Counted from the first letter of the stretch, positions 19,529 through 30,440 are shown. The stretch: 64,000 nt of DNA from Nemopilema nomurai (GCA_003864495.1 ML133366.1:84052-148051), one strand, 5' to 3'. A program made the numbers and translations. Notes: generated by a model from the letters alone, not told the origin.

Positions 19529-20990
19529 TAGTAAAAGGTTTAGAACATTTTTCCTTCAAGCCTTCTACAAGAGACAACATTTGCGGAAACAGTTTGTGGG
19601 AAGCTGCATCAAATGTTGCACGCCGCAAAGCGCAGCATGATGAAACTGGCCTTTATCTCAGTAGCTGTAGACACCAAATTACCCAGAAGGCACTGAACAC
19701 GTATTGTGGGGAAATCTATGCATATTCTCTTCTGCTCCAGCAACAGTTCGTGAAACCAAATGTGGTCACATATTTTTGGCAAGATGTTATTTGCAAATAT
19801 TGGCCATGGCTAGAGAAAGTGAATGCACAATTATCAAAAGCAATGATACCAGCACTTTTTGTAATGCATGGAAAAGGACATGCATGGCATTGTGAGGTTT
19901 GCTTCTTTATCAAGAAAATCCCTTTGAAATGTTTTAAAATCCCACTACACTAATGCTATAACTCTCTTTATTACCCGTATGAACTTTTGTTTAGTTTCTG
20001 TATTGAAGCTCCTTCATTTGCATTTCAAGAGTAAGCAATGGAAAATAATTTTCTGACCATACTGTGTCTCGGACAAAACTCAGATTTGTTAAGATGTTGG
20101 ATATTCTTAGGTAATTTATGGTGGAAGATGGGTGGAAGGGACAGCCCTGGCAAATGGGGAGGAAGTTGAGCAAGTTAACAGTTACCTGTCCAGTGCAGCA
20201 CATATAACAAAGGGGATGCTCCCATCAAGTGAGTTTATGTGTATGCAGTTATTCGATATTTATGTGAATTTTCTACCACAATTTATTGGATTCAACTGTG
20301 TGGACAATAGCAGAGACATTAACTAAAAATGTTTAATGGCTAATGTATCTGACTGTCAATGTAAAAACGCCTGTGGTGTAACGGTAACATTTTTCTCTCT
20401 AGAGAAACGATTCAGGTTCGAGTCCTGACAGAGCCGTTGACTTACAGATCCTGAAAGCACACACTTTTTGTTATTATTTTATTTGTAGAATAAATTGAGC
20501 AATGAAAAAGTAACCCTAATTTTCTGCTGATATAGATTTTTTGTAGCATCATATCAATTACAGATCGAGAAGAGTTACTGACTGAATGTGCTGAGTCATG
20601 GAACAGACGAAAAATCGAGAAGATGCCACAACAATTAGTGCAAAGATATGTCAGGGTAATCTGTATTTAGAATGGTCACGTTTCTTCTGAAAAAAACATT
20701 AATAAGAGTCATGGATTTGCTGTCGTTACTTTTAATTATATCATACAGGAAGGTATTACCCATGTATTTGTTATATTTCACAACTAAGGAGAACAGTCTC
20801 TGCTCCCGAGGATGCTATTATTACGATTTTACGATTTTGCAGTAACCATACTTTCCATATTTTAGACAAGAAAATCACTAAAAACCCTGCAGGGGGAACT
20901 GAATAAAATTTGCAGTGAAAACGACGTCGTTGAAAGCCAGATTGACTTCAAACAGTGGAAAAATGAAATTAAAGAAATTGCTCGCGGTAA
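19529..20990 (+). pseudogene. KDZ transposase copy B, 3' exons
   Basis: Later exons of KDZ copy B. An exon at about 19580-19897 reads LWEAASNVARRKAQHDETG, then VTYFWQDVICKYWPW with the second catalytic Asp, and ends GHAWHCE. An exon at about 20112-20220 contains the GEEVEQVNSYLS box with the catalytic Glu, exons at about 20562-20657 (REELLTECAESWNRRKIEKMP) and 20866-20990 follow. All match exons of copy C in order. The 5' side of the first exon has alternative frames, which suggests a small indel near 19535. No C-terminal exon like 39633-39794 is found downstream, so the 3' end is lost. Confidence 0.7.
20369..20435 (+). repeat. tRNA-like sequence (tRNA-derived repeat)
   Basis: A 67-nt segment with an A-box-like TGGTGTAACGG, a plausible anticodon arm, and a perfect five-pair T arm (TCAGG-TTCGAGT-CCTGA) containing a B box. 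The acceptor stem pairs imperfectly. It sits inside an intron of KDZ copy B. This is more likely the head of a SINE or a tRNA pseudogene than a working tRNA. Confidence 0.4.
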
Positions 20991-20999
20991 ATTCGTTTC

Positions 21000-22050
21000 T
21001 TAAACCTTGTTCCAAAACTTTTTATTAGTTATTTGAAATATAACCTGAAAAAATTCTTTAATTGATATTGTTCTTAAGACTACCACGTTCACTGGGTTAT
21101 TTCTGTAATATGTATATTTAAACTAATTTAAATACCTGGAATTAGCACTGGTTGTCGGATGATGTGTTGAAAAAATGTAATGAAATCATATTCCCACTAA
21201 CAGACATTTTAAATGCTTGTATGCTCGGTCAGCTGTGATGTCGTTATCATATTATGCCGATAGTCTGTCAGAACTAGCAAGTCTTATAACCAGAGGTCCT
21301 GTGGAATTTTCTCTGACTTCAAGCACTTTCCTCCAAGTCCCATGTCAAGTTTCTATTCCTTTCAGCCTTTGTAATTCTATTCAAAGCTCAATATCCAAAT
21401 TTTTTGAAAAGCTCATGTATTCTTTGTCTGCATACCAACACGAAATATTACCATATGTGTAGTAGGACGGCTGTTGTTTTGATTCTTTTTGCTATGTACT
21501 ACATATTATTTTTGCTGTATAAAATTTATTTTATTTCATAAGAGCATTAAAGTTCATACATTATAGTTCTGGCAGTAAACTTTAATGTTCTTTGATCAAT
21601 TGTACCTACAAATATCGATATTTTGTTGATATATCTTTATTCCACTGAATTCTTTTGTGTATCACCATTACCAAAACTGTGCTCTGTATCCTATCCTAGG
21701 AATATCTTTATAACTTAATCTAAACAATTCGCAACTTTCACAAATAAAATTTTCGGGGACAAACCTTCAATTTCGTTCTCCTGACTCTCAACATAATTCT
21801 GAGCAATGACAAAAGCAACCTTCTATGTCATGCTTTTTATAAGCAACCCCTGGTGCAAGACTCTTTCTAATTAGCCCTCATAAAAAACTGCCAAAATCAA
21901 TAAGCCCTTGGGGAGCTAATCCGAGAATTTATGATAACCGTGTTTAACTGAATTCAACACTTTTTCGTTAATAATAAGGTCCTTAATAGAAGGAGGTTCT
22001 TGATAGTTTGGGGGGGGGGGGTCCTAGTAAGTGGGGGGTCGGAAATGTTT
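21000..22050. other. No recognised gene; partial MITE copy
   Basis: AT-rich sequence. An 81-codon open frame at 21217-21462 has no motif I recognise. At about 21865-21935 lies a partial copy of the GGGGCTAAT-CGAG-ATTTA repeat seen in full at 60507-60913. A G-run at 22010-22022 follows. Confidence 0.35.
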
Positions 22051-22055
22051 AATGT

Positions 22056-23204
22056 TTAGTCGATTTTTAAAAGGGATGCTATGTCTGTCAAAAACTCACT
22101 GATGTAACAAATCTCGAAAATCTTTCCTTCAAGAGTTAGTCCCAGGTGTTTGTGCTCAGATTTTGTATTTATCTCGTTGGTTCCCAAAGACAGGGGAGGA
22201 TGGGAGGGCTTACATCTCTTGCAAGAAAAAATAATTTCTTCAGTTTTATCCGCATTCAACTGCATTTTCCATTGCCATGCCCACAAACATGTTCAAGGTC
22301 CCTATTTAGGTTCTCTGCAGTTCTATTGACTTCGTTTACAACGGAAAAAAAGAGATATGTCATCCGCAAACATTCTCACATCGCAGTGAACATTATGAAC
22401 AAGGTCATTTATGTACACTAGAAAGAACAAGGGTCCTAATACTGAGCCTTGTGGCACTCCTGCAGATATTGATGCCCATTGTGAGTTTTTGCCATTCAGC
22501 ACTACACGCTGTTTTCGATTGGCCAAATAATTCCGAATCAACGAGAGAAGGTTTCCATCTATGCCACTGCATTGCAATTTGTATAGTAGACCCTCATGTC
22601 AGACCCTATCAAATGCCTTCGACAAGTCAAGAAAGACATCTCTAGTTTCATGGCTGGGAATTTCTTCAAACGCACTGTAGATCCTGTGAGTTATAGATAA
22701 TAACTGATTAATTGTCGAGTCACCTGGTCGAAAGCCAGACTGTCTTGAAGTTATAAGTCCATTTTCGTTAAGATGTCCATATATTCTATCAAATATTATT
22801 TGTTCAAAGGCTTTTCCGAAAATTGGCAGCAGTGAGATGAGTCGATAATTTTTTTTGTTTTGCCTGCTTTCTTTTTTGTGCACTGGAATAATATTGGCTT
22901 TCTTCCAGACAGATGGATAGATTCCTGTCTCAAGGCATTTTTCAAAGATCAGGCACAGGGGCTCAACAATTGAATTATCACATATCTTTATCATGAAAAC
23001 AGAGATATTGTTACATCCACTTGCTTTTTTATAATCTAGAGCGCGAATCAGTTGGAGAACTTTTTCCCTATCAATATTCATGTTTTCTAAGACAGAGTTA
23101 CATCTTGGCCAGAAATTAGGAAGAGAACTCCCCGTTGCTATTATACAGCATTGTTTTACAAAGTAGTCGTTTAAAATATTAGCTTTGGTTTGAACGTTCG
23201 TCAC
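22056..23204 (-). pseudogene. LINE reverse transcriptase, frameshifted
   Basis: Three open pieces. 23204-22599 has KASGCNNISVFMIKIC, then NYRLISLLPIFGK, SGFRPGDSTINQLL and VFLDLSKAFDRV with the motif A Asp. 22577-22323 has AGVPQGSVLGPLFFLVYIND and MFADDISLF (motif C). 22286-22056 has WQWKMQLNADKTE and KHLGLTL, the thumb-proximal motifs. The pieces lie in different frames, so no full RT is encoded. Sequence past 22056 is unrelated, giving a truncated 3' end. Confidence 0.85.
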
Positions 23205-23570
23205 AAAAAGTCAATTTTCCAGCAAAGGAGGGATATTTGAGACTTTTTTCTTATTGATTAACCTATTTTGGATGGTCCAATAGGTTTTAATACCTTGGTT
23301 AGGGTCAGATAAATTTCTCCCAAGCTGCTAGTAATAGCTTTCTTTTTGATGAATAATCATTTTTGATGTTCTATTTCGTGTTTCCTTAACTAGGTTCCAG
23401 TCCTCTTTCCTTCTTCCACGCTGCACAAACTTTCTATAAATTCTGTGTTTACGCTTGATCGCAGATTTCAGCTACGGTGTTATCCATTGTGTATCTTAAT
23501 CATTACATTTTATGATTTTGTTAGGTATACACGACTTAAGAATAGAAAGCAGGGCACTGGTAAAAACCTC

Positions 23571-24551
23571 CTACATTTCTTCGGACCCTAGGCCATTAAA
23601 TCGTGAATTCCAGTCAACGCAGTTAAGTAAATCTCTGATTTTGCTGGTGTCGGCTTTTGAGTAATCCCAGATCGTTCTTTTGTATGGTGGTAGAGAGGGT
23701 AAAGAATAATTTAGTTTACCATAAATCAGTTGATGCTGGCAGTGTTCATCTAAGGAAGGATGAACCCTGGATTCCACAAACATGTTGGGTTGGTCGGTTA
23801 TAATAAGGTCAATACAGGACCTTCCTTTGCCACGAATATTGGTGGGTTCATCGATCAAATGGTAAAGGTTATTCATTTCCATCAGCTCATCCAAAGCAGT
23901 TCCCTCGGGGTTTTCAACATCATTATCCCACCACTGAGATGACCTACAATTAAAATCTCCAGTCAAGACCAGAGAACGATATCTTTCTCTTCGAAGCTGA
24001 TCGAGAGTCACCTGCAGTTGATTAATAAACTTCTCAAATTGATCACTGTTTTGGCTAGGACTACGGTATATAGTAATGAAGAATATTTTCTTTCGCGATA
24101 AAGTTATTTCAGCAACGATCATTTTTTGCAGGAATTCGAGATCAGTTTTGCGTTTGATTGGCAAACTCTCTCGAAAATACAAGCACACTCCCCCATTTTT
24201 GGTATTGCTTGGGTGATCATTACGATAAATTCCTTTACTATAGCCCTCAATACAGATTTCTTCATTATCAATAGTAGAGACTAACATGGATTTTGAGATT
24301 GCAATTATATCATTTTTGCAAATTGAATCATAGGCCTCGGATAGTGGAATTTTAACGTTACCTCTAGCACAAATACTATTTAAGTTCCAATGAAAAAACT
24401 TCAGACACTTGTAGATTTGAGGACCAGGATTTCTTTCTATATCACCAGTAAGCAATAAAAAAAAGTCCCATGGGAAGCGGTCTCCGAGGTAAATGGATTC
24501 CAGGAACCTGCATATGTTGATGGCGTACAATACATTTTGCAAGACATCCAA
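23571..24551 (-). CDS. LINE ORF2 endonuclease part with N-terminal 2A-like motif
   Basis: A 326-codon open frame. Residues 37-44 are DIERNPGP, matching the D-x-E-x-NPGP ribosome-skipping 2A consensus, preceded by a hydrophobic FFLLLTG. The endonuclease follows: FHWNLNS with the Asn, YRSPSQN, LTGDFNCR with the GDFN box, CIDLIITD, and HCQHQLIYGKLN at the end. The Glu expected in the 'SET' motif is replaced (AISKSMLV has Lys), so the nuclease is probably dead. Family proteins cut the target DNA strand to prime reverse transcription. The reading frame stops at 23571, before the RT. Confidence 0.8.
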   Translation of the reverse strand: MDVLQNVLYAINICRFLESIYLGDRFPWDFFLLLTGDIERNPGPQIYKCLKFFHWNLNSICARGNVKIPLSEAYDSICKNDIIAISKSMLVSTIDNEEICIEGYSKGIYRNDHPSNTKNGGVCLYFRESLPIKRKTDLEFLQKMIVAEITLSRKKIFFITIYRSPSQNSDQFEKFINQLQVTLDQLRRERYRSLVLTGDFNCRSSQWWDNDVENPEGTALDELMEMNNLYHLIDEPTNIRGKGRSCIDLIITDQPNMFVESRVHPSLDEHCQHQLIYGKLNYSLPSLPPYKRTIWDYSKADTSKIRDLLNCVDWNSRFNGLGSEEM

Positions 24552-24559
24552 AAGTTTTT

Positions 24560-25200
24560 TGCGCTAATACATAGTTTTCAATGCCGAACAAAAGTCACTT
24601 TTTACAAGGCCAAACAACAAATAAGAGACAAAATAAAATTTAACCATTGCATAGGATGTCGTTTTCGTGTAAACGAATATAAAATCATGAAATTCGTGTT
24701 TAACCATGTCAGGGGGGAGAAGAGAAAAGATCGATGTGATCAAGATGGATGGCAACAGAGTGAACACTGATATCCACATAAAGAGGTACAAGTAGACAAA
24801 TGAGCAAAGACTTGTCTGGGTCAATTCTGCACAAGGAATAATATGAGAAACAATTAATGTGTTCCTACATCTGCAAAGCGCAATTCCCGCACGCCACTCA
24901 CTGGTTCCTATGGGCATTTAATGCTCGCTGTATCTCTTTGATCATTCTCAGAATCCTTTGAATTTGAAAAGAGGCTTGCCAAACAATAGGGGTATCTAGT
25001 CAATTTACAGCAGCTGAAACAAAGGGAGGAACAAAAAAACATTGTATGCACAAAAGAAAGAAAGTAATAAAAAAATATGTTGAACTTTTCACTTGGGAGT
25101 TCGACAAATTGAGTCATGATCGAAGCTGCAGTAGGGGACTGTTTTAGGCAGTTTGAGCAAAGAAGTAGAATCAATTGTGATGACGGTTACTTCTAAAAAC
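24560..25200. other. No recognised gene
   Basis: Open frames on both strands (for example 24564-24917 and 24908-25174 on -) have hydrophobic low-complexity translations and no motif. Probably the region upstream of the LINE insertion. Confidence 0.3.
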
Positions 25201-25204
25201 AAAA

Positions 25205-25490
25205 ACAAGCTTGGATACCATCGCCCCGAAGCGCATAGTCAACGGAACCGCAGTTTACGGTCGGCAAAATAGTTACCTGCAGCGGTGGATCAGGCTGACA
25301 GACCCGAACTAATTCAAGAAACCCAAGTTTAGGTGACTCTGCTCTCCGCCCCAGCGAACAGCGAGACGCCGCCCCACAAAACCACTCCTCCCATTAAAAG
25401 CCCTGCGAAGAGATTCCTGTGAAACGGCGCCTCGCCGCGCACCAGAGCAGAAAGCAGAGCCACCTCAAGTCTGATTTTAACTCTTGGGAA
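25205..25490. other. GC-rich segment of unknown origin
   Basis: Base composition clearly differs from the surroundings: a run with many CG and GCC steps (for example GCGAGACGCCGCCCC near 25360) in otherwise AT-rich DNA. An open frame at 25329-25541 (-) crosses it, but its translation (LFAGLLMGGVVLWGG) is probably a by-product of the composition. It could be an snRNA/snoRNA-type gene relic or a transferred piece; I cannot assign it. Confidence 0.3.
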
Positions 25491-25661
25491 TCTCCCGAGC
25501 GGGCGAAACTCAAGCATCAAAAAGGGTTTTATCCAAATCATTACCCACCCTTAAAACCCACCGAGGGGAAAACCTTAACTACAAAAGAGCAATACTTCCG
25601 TTCAGGAATTCAAGGTTTTGTGAGTAGGTTTACCAAGAACCTGCGATGCTTGTTGTGTCCA

Positions 25662-25980
25662 TAGTTCTATGAGTTGGATGACCAGGAACCAGAGTTGTGT
25701 TGCGTCCATGCTTTTGTGGGTTGGATGACCAGGAACCAGAGTTGTGTTGCATCCATGGTTTTGTGGGTTGAATGACCAGGAACCAGCGTTGTGTTGCGTC
25801 CATGGTTTTGTGGGTTGGATGACCAGGAACCAGAGTTGTGTCGCGTCCATGGTTTTGTGGGTTGGATGACCAGGAACCAGAGTTGTGTTTCGTCCATGGT
25901 TTTGTGGGTCGGATGACCAGGAACCAGAGTTGTGTTTCGTCCATGGTTTTGTGGGTTGGATGACCAGGAACCAGCGTTGA
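25662..25980. repeat. Minisatellite, 47-bp unit, about seven copies
   Basis: Tandem repeat of a 47-bp unit containing GGTTGGATGACCAGGAACCA; the GACCAGG core recurs at 25680, 25727, 25774, 25821, 25868, 25915 and 25962. The spacing is exact, with few substitutions. All three - strand frames stay open across it because 47 is not a multiple of three, so the repetitive 'proteins' there are not evidence of a gene. Confidence 0.9.
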
Positions 25981-26259
25981 TGCTTCGAGATGCAGCAGTG
26001 GCACGGCACGGAGTTTGAGAACGGCGATTCAGATCCAAGCGAGTGCTGTCGATTTGCATTCATTTGCTTGCATGGCGAAGGATGGAATCGTGTCCATATC
26101 GGCTGAGAAAGTCACGTCGTGGTCACCATTGTAGAAACAAGTTGAGATTGGTTTCTACCGACTGCGTTGCTCAATCTCTATGGACGATCCGAGCCAAAGT
26201 TGTCTTGTTTAACGTGCAGAGAACGCGGAGCCAGACCGAGAGAGAAAGAGAGAGATGAC

Positions 26260-26870
26260 ACATTTTCTGTAGCTCTGTTCCTGACTTACTCTGGCTGACT
26301 TTACAACTATATTTATACTACTTTTCTAAAAATAAATTTGCTGATGAGGGACGAGCGGAGGATAATGAAATGGTGATGTAATGAGGATGGAAAAGTCTAG
26401 GCTGGGGAGCGAGAAAAGATGTGTCAGCATGACATGGTGTGACAATGGAAAGTAGACAAAGGAGTCACTACAAAATCACAGAAGGATGGCTGTCAATAAA
26501 GATTAGCGTCGAAATGCCATCACTTTCAGAAAGCAATTATCACCACCATGACGTTTTGTTGTGAAATCATCAAGAACAAAGTTGTAAAATGCATGGCCTA
26601 GTCACTCAAGTCCGCTGATTAACACTTCACGCTGTAGCGCCTCTCATAGAATTTCAACATGTAACTTTTGATGGTTAAGAAGAAGCTTTCTTATCAAAGA
26701 AGGCGGATACACCGATTTTTGAATGTAGAAAAAATGTTGCTTTTCGAAAGCTGCCACGAGCAAATTCCCAGGGCGATCTCAACCCCCTAAATAACATTGT
26801 TCCGTAAATAAAAACACATAAATGTTGATCTGAAATTATAGGCCACGAGGAAACAAAACTATAGGCTCTC
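26260..26870. other. No recognised gene
   Basis: AT-rich, no long open frame, no repeat recognised apart from a GA-rich run at 26235-26260. Confidence 0.3.
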
Positions 26871-26874
26871 TCTT

Positions 26875-26917
26875 GCTGACTGACTGACTGACTGACTGAC
26901 TGACTGACTGACTGACT

Positions 26918-26952
<35 letters not shown>

Positions 26953-26959
26953 AGACTGA
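26875..26959. repeat. (CTGA)n microsatellite
   Basis: About 20 uninterrupted CTGA units, with two imperfect units (CAGA) at the right end. Confidence 0.95.
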
Positions 26960-26964
26960 GAGAT

Positions 26965-27145
26965 CGGATGCCCTTAATCTACATTTTGTCTGCCCTTTTC
27001 CTACAAAAGTGCCCTTAATTTACTTTTCTTAGGTAGATTAAGGGCGCACTGCCCTTTTCCTACATTTGGTGCCCTTTTCTTACATTTTCAGTGCCCTAAA
27101 TCTACTTCGGTGCCTTTAGGCTACAGTGCCCTAAATCTACCAGGA
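26965..27145. repeat. Inverted/direct repeat cluster (TGCCCTT--TCTAC motif)
   Basis: Variants of TGCCCTTAATCTAC and TGCCCTTTTCCTACA recur five to seven times, once in inverted orientation (GTAGATTAAGGGC near 27032). This is a decayed palindromic repeat, perhaps a foldback MITE. Confidence 0.5.
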
Positions 27146-27149
27146 AATG

Positions 27150-27920
27150 TTGTTGATGTTGTATTGTACTGTAGTTATGTCAAACGTTGTCAAAACTTTT
27201 TTATGGAAAATCTGAGGCGGTTCTTGAGCAAGGCATCGGCAACGCTCCATGAATGCTGCCTGAACATGCACGACCACTAACTACATCAAATACTATCGAA
27301 AGAATTTGAGCACTCGCGTTTATGACATGGATTGGAACAAACGATAATAGCGAATTTTTTAGCGCTAGATGCATTAAGTTTGCCTGCTCGCTTTTTTATC
27401 ACGGAAGATTCGAAGCGGCTGCCGGCGCCAGTTATTTTCACAGAAATGGAAATTTTACTAAAGAAAAGAGAAGTCTTCGTTTGCGCAAGCTAATGACTAC
27501 TGGTAAGTTTCTTGTTACTGTGAGAATTATAAGTTATGAATTATTCAATAATATTTACTTGTTTAGGCCCAATTTCGGCTTGTAGTCCCTTGAAGGACAA
27601 AGTTTGATAAACACCTGTTGTTTTACAAAATTTGAAGTTGAGCGTTCATTGGTTGTCTTGATTGGACCAGATGTTCATCAAGATGGTGCATATGTTCTGC
27701 CTTTATCTTCGCTAGTGTTACTTGCTTGCCAAATTCCCAGATGGGCTATTCAATTCTACAATTTTTTATTGATAATAAATCATCTCTATAAATATAGATG
27801 CTTAGATGAAACTGACAAAACTGCAAGACCAGCACACTGCCAGTTGCAAATCAAGACACTTTCGGTAAGTTGGTCTGTTATTTTCGAAATGCTATTGTTG
27901 TGGTATTTATACTTTGCCCA
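27150..27920. other. No recognised gene
   Basis: Open frames at 27322-27585 and 27604-27927 (+) have no motif I recognise; GT/AG sites are present, so exons of an unknown gene cannot be excluded. Confidence 0.25.
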
Positions 27921-27923
27921 TTT

Positions 27924-28690
27924 TTAAGGCCTACATCTGTCACAAGGTGTCAATGCAGTTTCCTGTGTTTCCCTTTGTCTTTTTCTGACAGGCTTGGATG
28001 TCTGTTTTGTAACCTCAACACAACTACCTGGGCTAGGAGGTGAAAGCACAGAATCCTCAAAAAAGGAGTTTCCTAAAGAGTCTGACAAATTACTTTCAGT
28101 TGGTTTGTTGGCACTCATTTCATGAAGAAATGCCATCTGATCAAAATACTGGCACTTTGGCAAATCACAAGCAGCTGCACCAGATCTAGACATACGGTTC
28201 CGCTTATCTAAGCACTTTTTCAGCATGTCTCTCAGATTTTTCAGCTGCTTTTGTAGAAAAGGAACTAAAATCAAAATACATAGCTGATATTATGATTTTT
28301 GCCATAAAAATTTCAGTGATGAATCTCAATGCTGCTTAAAACAATTTTAAACTGTAATTATGATGTAATACATAATTTAATAAGTCACTTTTCAAGACTA
28401 AGCTTCTCAAAACTTGTAATTCAATCTGATGATGTTGCAAGAAATCTTCCAACACAGTTTGTTTACAGCTGTGGTGCTCCAAGAATAAATAGCAAATTGC
28501 TTTTTGGTACATGATTGAACTTCCTTTACTTCACTAACCTTCTTCATTAAACATGGAGGAAAGTTTTCTCCAGGCATTATTTTTTATTTTCCTGTCCTTG
28601 TAGGAGTGGGAATTTATATTCCAAAGGCAAGGCAATGTGCGTACAGCTTCTAAAAAGGCTTCTTTCTCAAAAGTTGTATATTCCTGAAAT
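27924..28690 (-). CDS. MADF-domain protein, two exons
   Basis: Exon 1 (about 28685-28535) reads EKEAFLEAVRTLPCLWNINSHSYKDRKIKNNAW in pieces of the MADF consensus: hydrophobic-x-x-V, P-LW, Y-D, AW and a final F. Exon 2 (about 28272-27930) continues with LKNLRDMLKKCLDKRNRMSRSG, KCQYFDQMAFL and a Ser/Pro-rich, basic tail, the usual second half of MADF and its linker. MADF is a Myb/SANT-like DNA-binding fold, found in host transcription factors and as the accessory protein of PIF/Harbinger elements. No transposase is next to it, so origin is open. No obvious break is seen; the true start lies upstream of exon 1. Confidence 0.55.
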
Positions 28691-28699
28691 TAACGAGAT

Positions 28700-29430
28700 A
28701 ATACATTATGTATCTATTGGCCAACACTGAGAAAAATAAAGCTTCAGACCACATATTCTAAGTAGTATGTGAACTAATTCTAAGTTATTGGTGGGTTTCT
28801 TAGCAGACCCAAAAAATGAAATTTATAATCCTCTTATGCATTCATAATATCTCTGACCAAGGGGTCAATATTTTGCTAAGTCTGGAACATGAATTGTTTG
28901 AACATGGTGTTTTAAGAAAATGAATCAGAGAAAACAATTAGGGTCACTGTACATGTATGCATGCAAGACCGAGATACAACTATCTGTTTGGGGGGGGCAG
29001 CCCTGATAAACAAGTGAAGAATAGCTATATTTTACAAAATAACAGTATTTTACTTAAAATACTTAAGTTTTTTGGAGGCAAGGCCCGTGTTCCCTTTGAG
29101 AAAAACAATTAATGTTCCTGTATTTCTGTTGAAAAATAGAAAAAAAGCTCCCTTCTTCCCTTTAACTAGTAATTATGTTCCCATGTTCCTAGAGGAAAAT
29201 TTAAGTTGGTCACGTATTCCTGTACAATTTGTTGCCATGTTCCCTTGTTCCCGAAAACCCCTAGTAGACCCTGATTAATCATATTTACCAGTTAGAAAAG
29301 TTAAAAAGAACAAATTACAATAATACAAATCAAAAACAAAGATAAAAACCCTTAATTTCAGTGGCAGCGATAGCATATCAAGGACAAACTGACCTTTTTT
29401 CCATAATGGTCCCCTTTAAGAGTGTTAGTC
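28700..29430. other. No recognised gene
   Basis: AT-rich. A short open frame at 29072-29278 encodes a low-complexity string of repeated VFPL/MFP-type pieces and reflects a small TTCCC-rich repeat, not a known protein. Confidence 0.3.
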
Positions 29431-29799
29431 ATCGTGACTGCTGCTCCGGTTGTTGGTCAATATTTCCAACGATTGGAACTTGATACCCACCACTCTGCGC
29501 TTGCTGATGCAGGGAAATCAATGCCGAAAGGACATCCGTGTTTTGGGCTCCCAGAGAAAAGTTGAATTGATCGTTCGACGCCATGTTGATCTACGGTTTC
29601 TCAGAAATGAATCAACTTTGCCACGCTCTGATTGGCTATCACTACTTGAGAAATTGTTTCGCCGCGAAAAAGTAGAACTCTTTCCTACTTTCTTGCGAAT
29701 TCGCTGCGAAATCAATATTCAGGACTGCGATACGTTTGCCAGCGATTTCGCCGCGAATTCGCTGCGAAATTCGCCTCGTGGAAATCAGCCTTTACGCCG

Positions 29800-30180
29800 A
29801 TAATTTGATCACAGAAGAAGATGTGCCTGACACTTAAATTATTTTACATGAAATTGATAACTGGGAATCTCTGTGGTTGAACCACCCAAAGGATCAGTTG
29901 CCTGGCTCTTTTTCCGAAACGATCAAAATTGTGAATTCAGTGAGCTTTCCAAATATCAGCACAGTTCTCAGGATCCTAGCAACCCTTCCAATCTTAAGTT
30001 GCACGTGTGAACGAGCTGCTTTTTCTATACGCTTCATGAAATCTTATCTAAGAAGTACCATGACGGCAAAGGAGATTGACCGAACTGACTTCCTTGTACA
30101 CTCACAAAGATATTGATGTACCAGTTGATAAGGTCATTGACAAATTTTCACGAAACCCTAGGCAATTTGTTCAGAAATAT
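29800..30180 (+). pseudogene. hAT transposase C-terminal fragment
   Basis: An open frame at 29877-30116 reads FPNISTVLRILATLPI, then CTCERAAFS and MKSYLRSTMTAKEIDR. This is the conserved hAT C-terminal dimerisation region (ATLPxSxxxxER and LK-RSTM). A stop follows before the usual end. Upstream, 29810-29876 is readable in the same frame except for one stop. There is no catalytic core nearby, so it is a truncated relic. Sequence at 29600-29790 carries repeated TTCGCxGCGAA palindromes that may be an element end. Confidence 0.7.
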
Positions 30181-30239
30181 ATTAGACTCTAAAGCCAAAT
30201 AGCCGATCTCATTCATTATATCGTGAAAACAAACACAAG

Positions 30240-30440
30240 TTTTATTTATTAACTTACTCCTGTTCTTGAAGTCATTGCCAGTCCTCTTCAAAGACAGTTG
30301 CCAGTTGCGATATATTATTAACTTACTCCTGTTCTTGAAGTCATTACCAGTCCTGTTCAAATACAGTTGCAAGTTGCGATATGTTATTAACTTACTCCTG
30401 TTCTTGAACTCATTGCCAATCCTGTTAAAAGACACAATTC
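30240..30440. repeat. Tandem repeat, 69-bp unit, three copies
   Basis: Unit begins CTTACTCCTGTTCTTGAA and recurs at about 30255, 30324 and 30393. The unit length is a multiple of three, so it encodes a 23-residue repeat (GNDFKNRSKLI core) on the - strand with no stop. This is likely fortuitous. Confidence 0.75.

Larger units (their letters stand above)
22056..24551 (-). mobile_element. Non-LTR retrotransposon (CR1/L2-like), inactive
   Basis: LINE on the - strand with an APE-type endonuclease (24551-23571) and then reverse transcriptase (about 23204-22056). The 5' end has a 2A-like motif. The RT is broken: the frame changes near 22590 (before FADD) and again near 22310, and the 3' end is truncated near 22056. 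The stretch 23570-23205 is out of frame or decayed. Motif order and the CQHQ-type end of the endonuclease fit the CR1/L2 group, but clade assignment needs a tree. Confidence 0.8.

Noticed and set aside
20369..20435. Functional tRNA gene
   Set aside because: The T arm is good but the acceptor stem and anticodon arm are imperfect and it lies in a transposon intron; a SINE head or pseudogene is more likely.
25329..25541. Hydrophobic ORF (LFAGLLMGGVVLWGG) as a membrane protein
   Set aside because: It is confined to the GC-rich island and appears to be a composition by-product; no homologue recognised.
25602..26063. Repetitive protein genes on the - strand over the minisatellite
   Set aside because: Three overlapping frames encode the same peptide in rotation, a consequence of the 47-bp unit, with no start context or neighbours to support translation.
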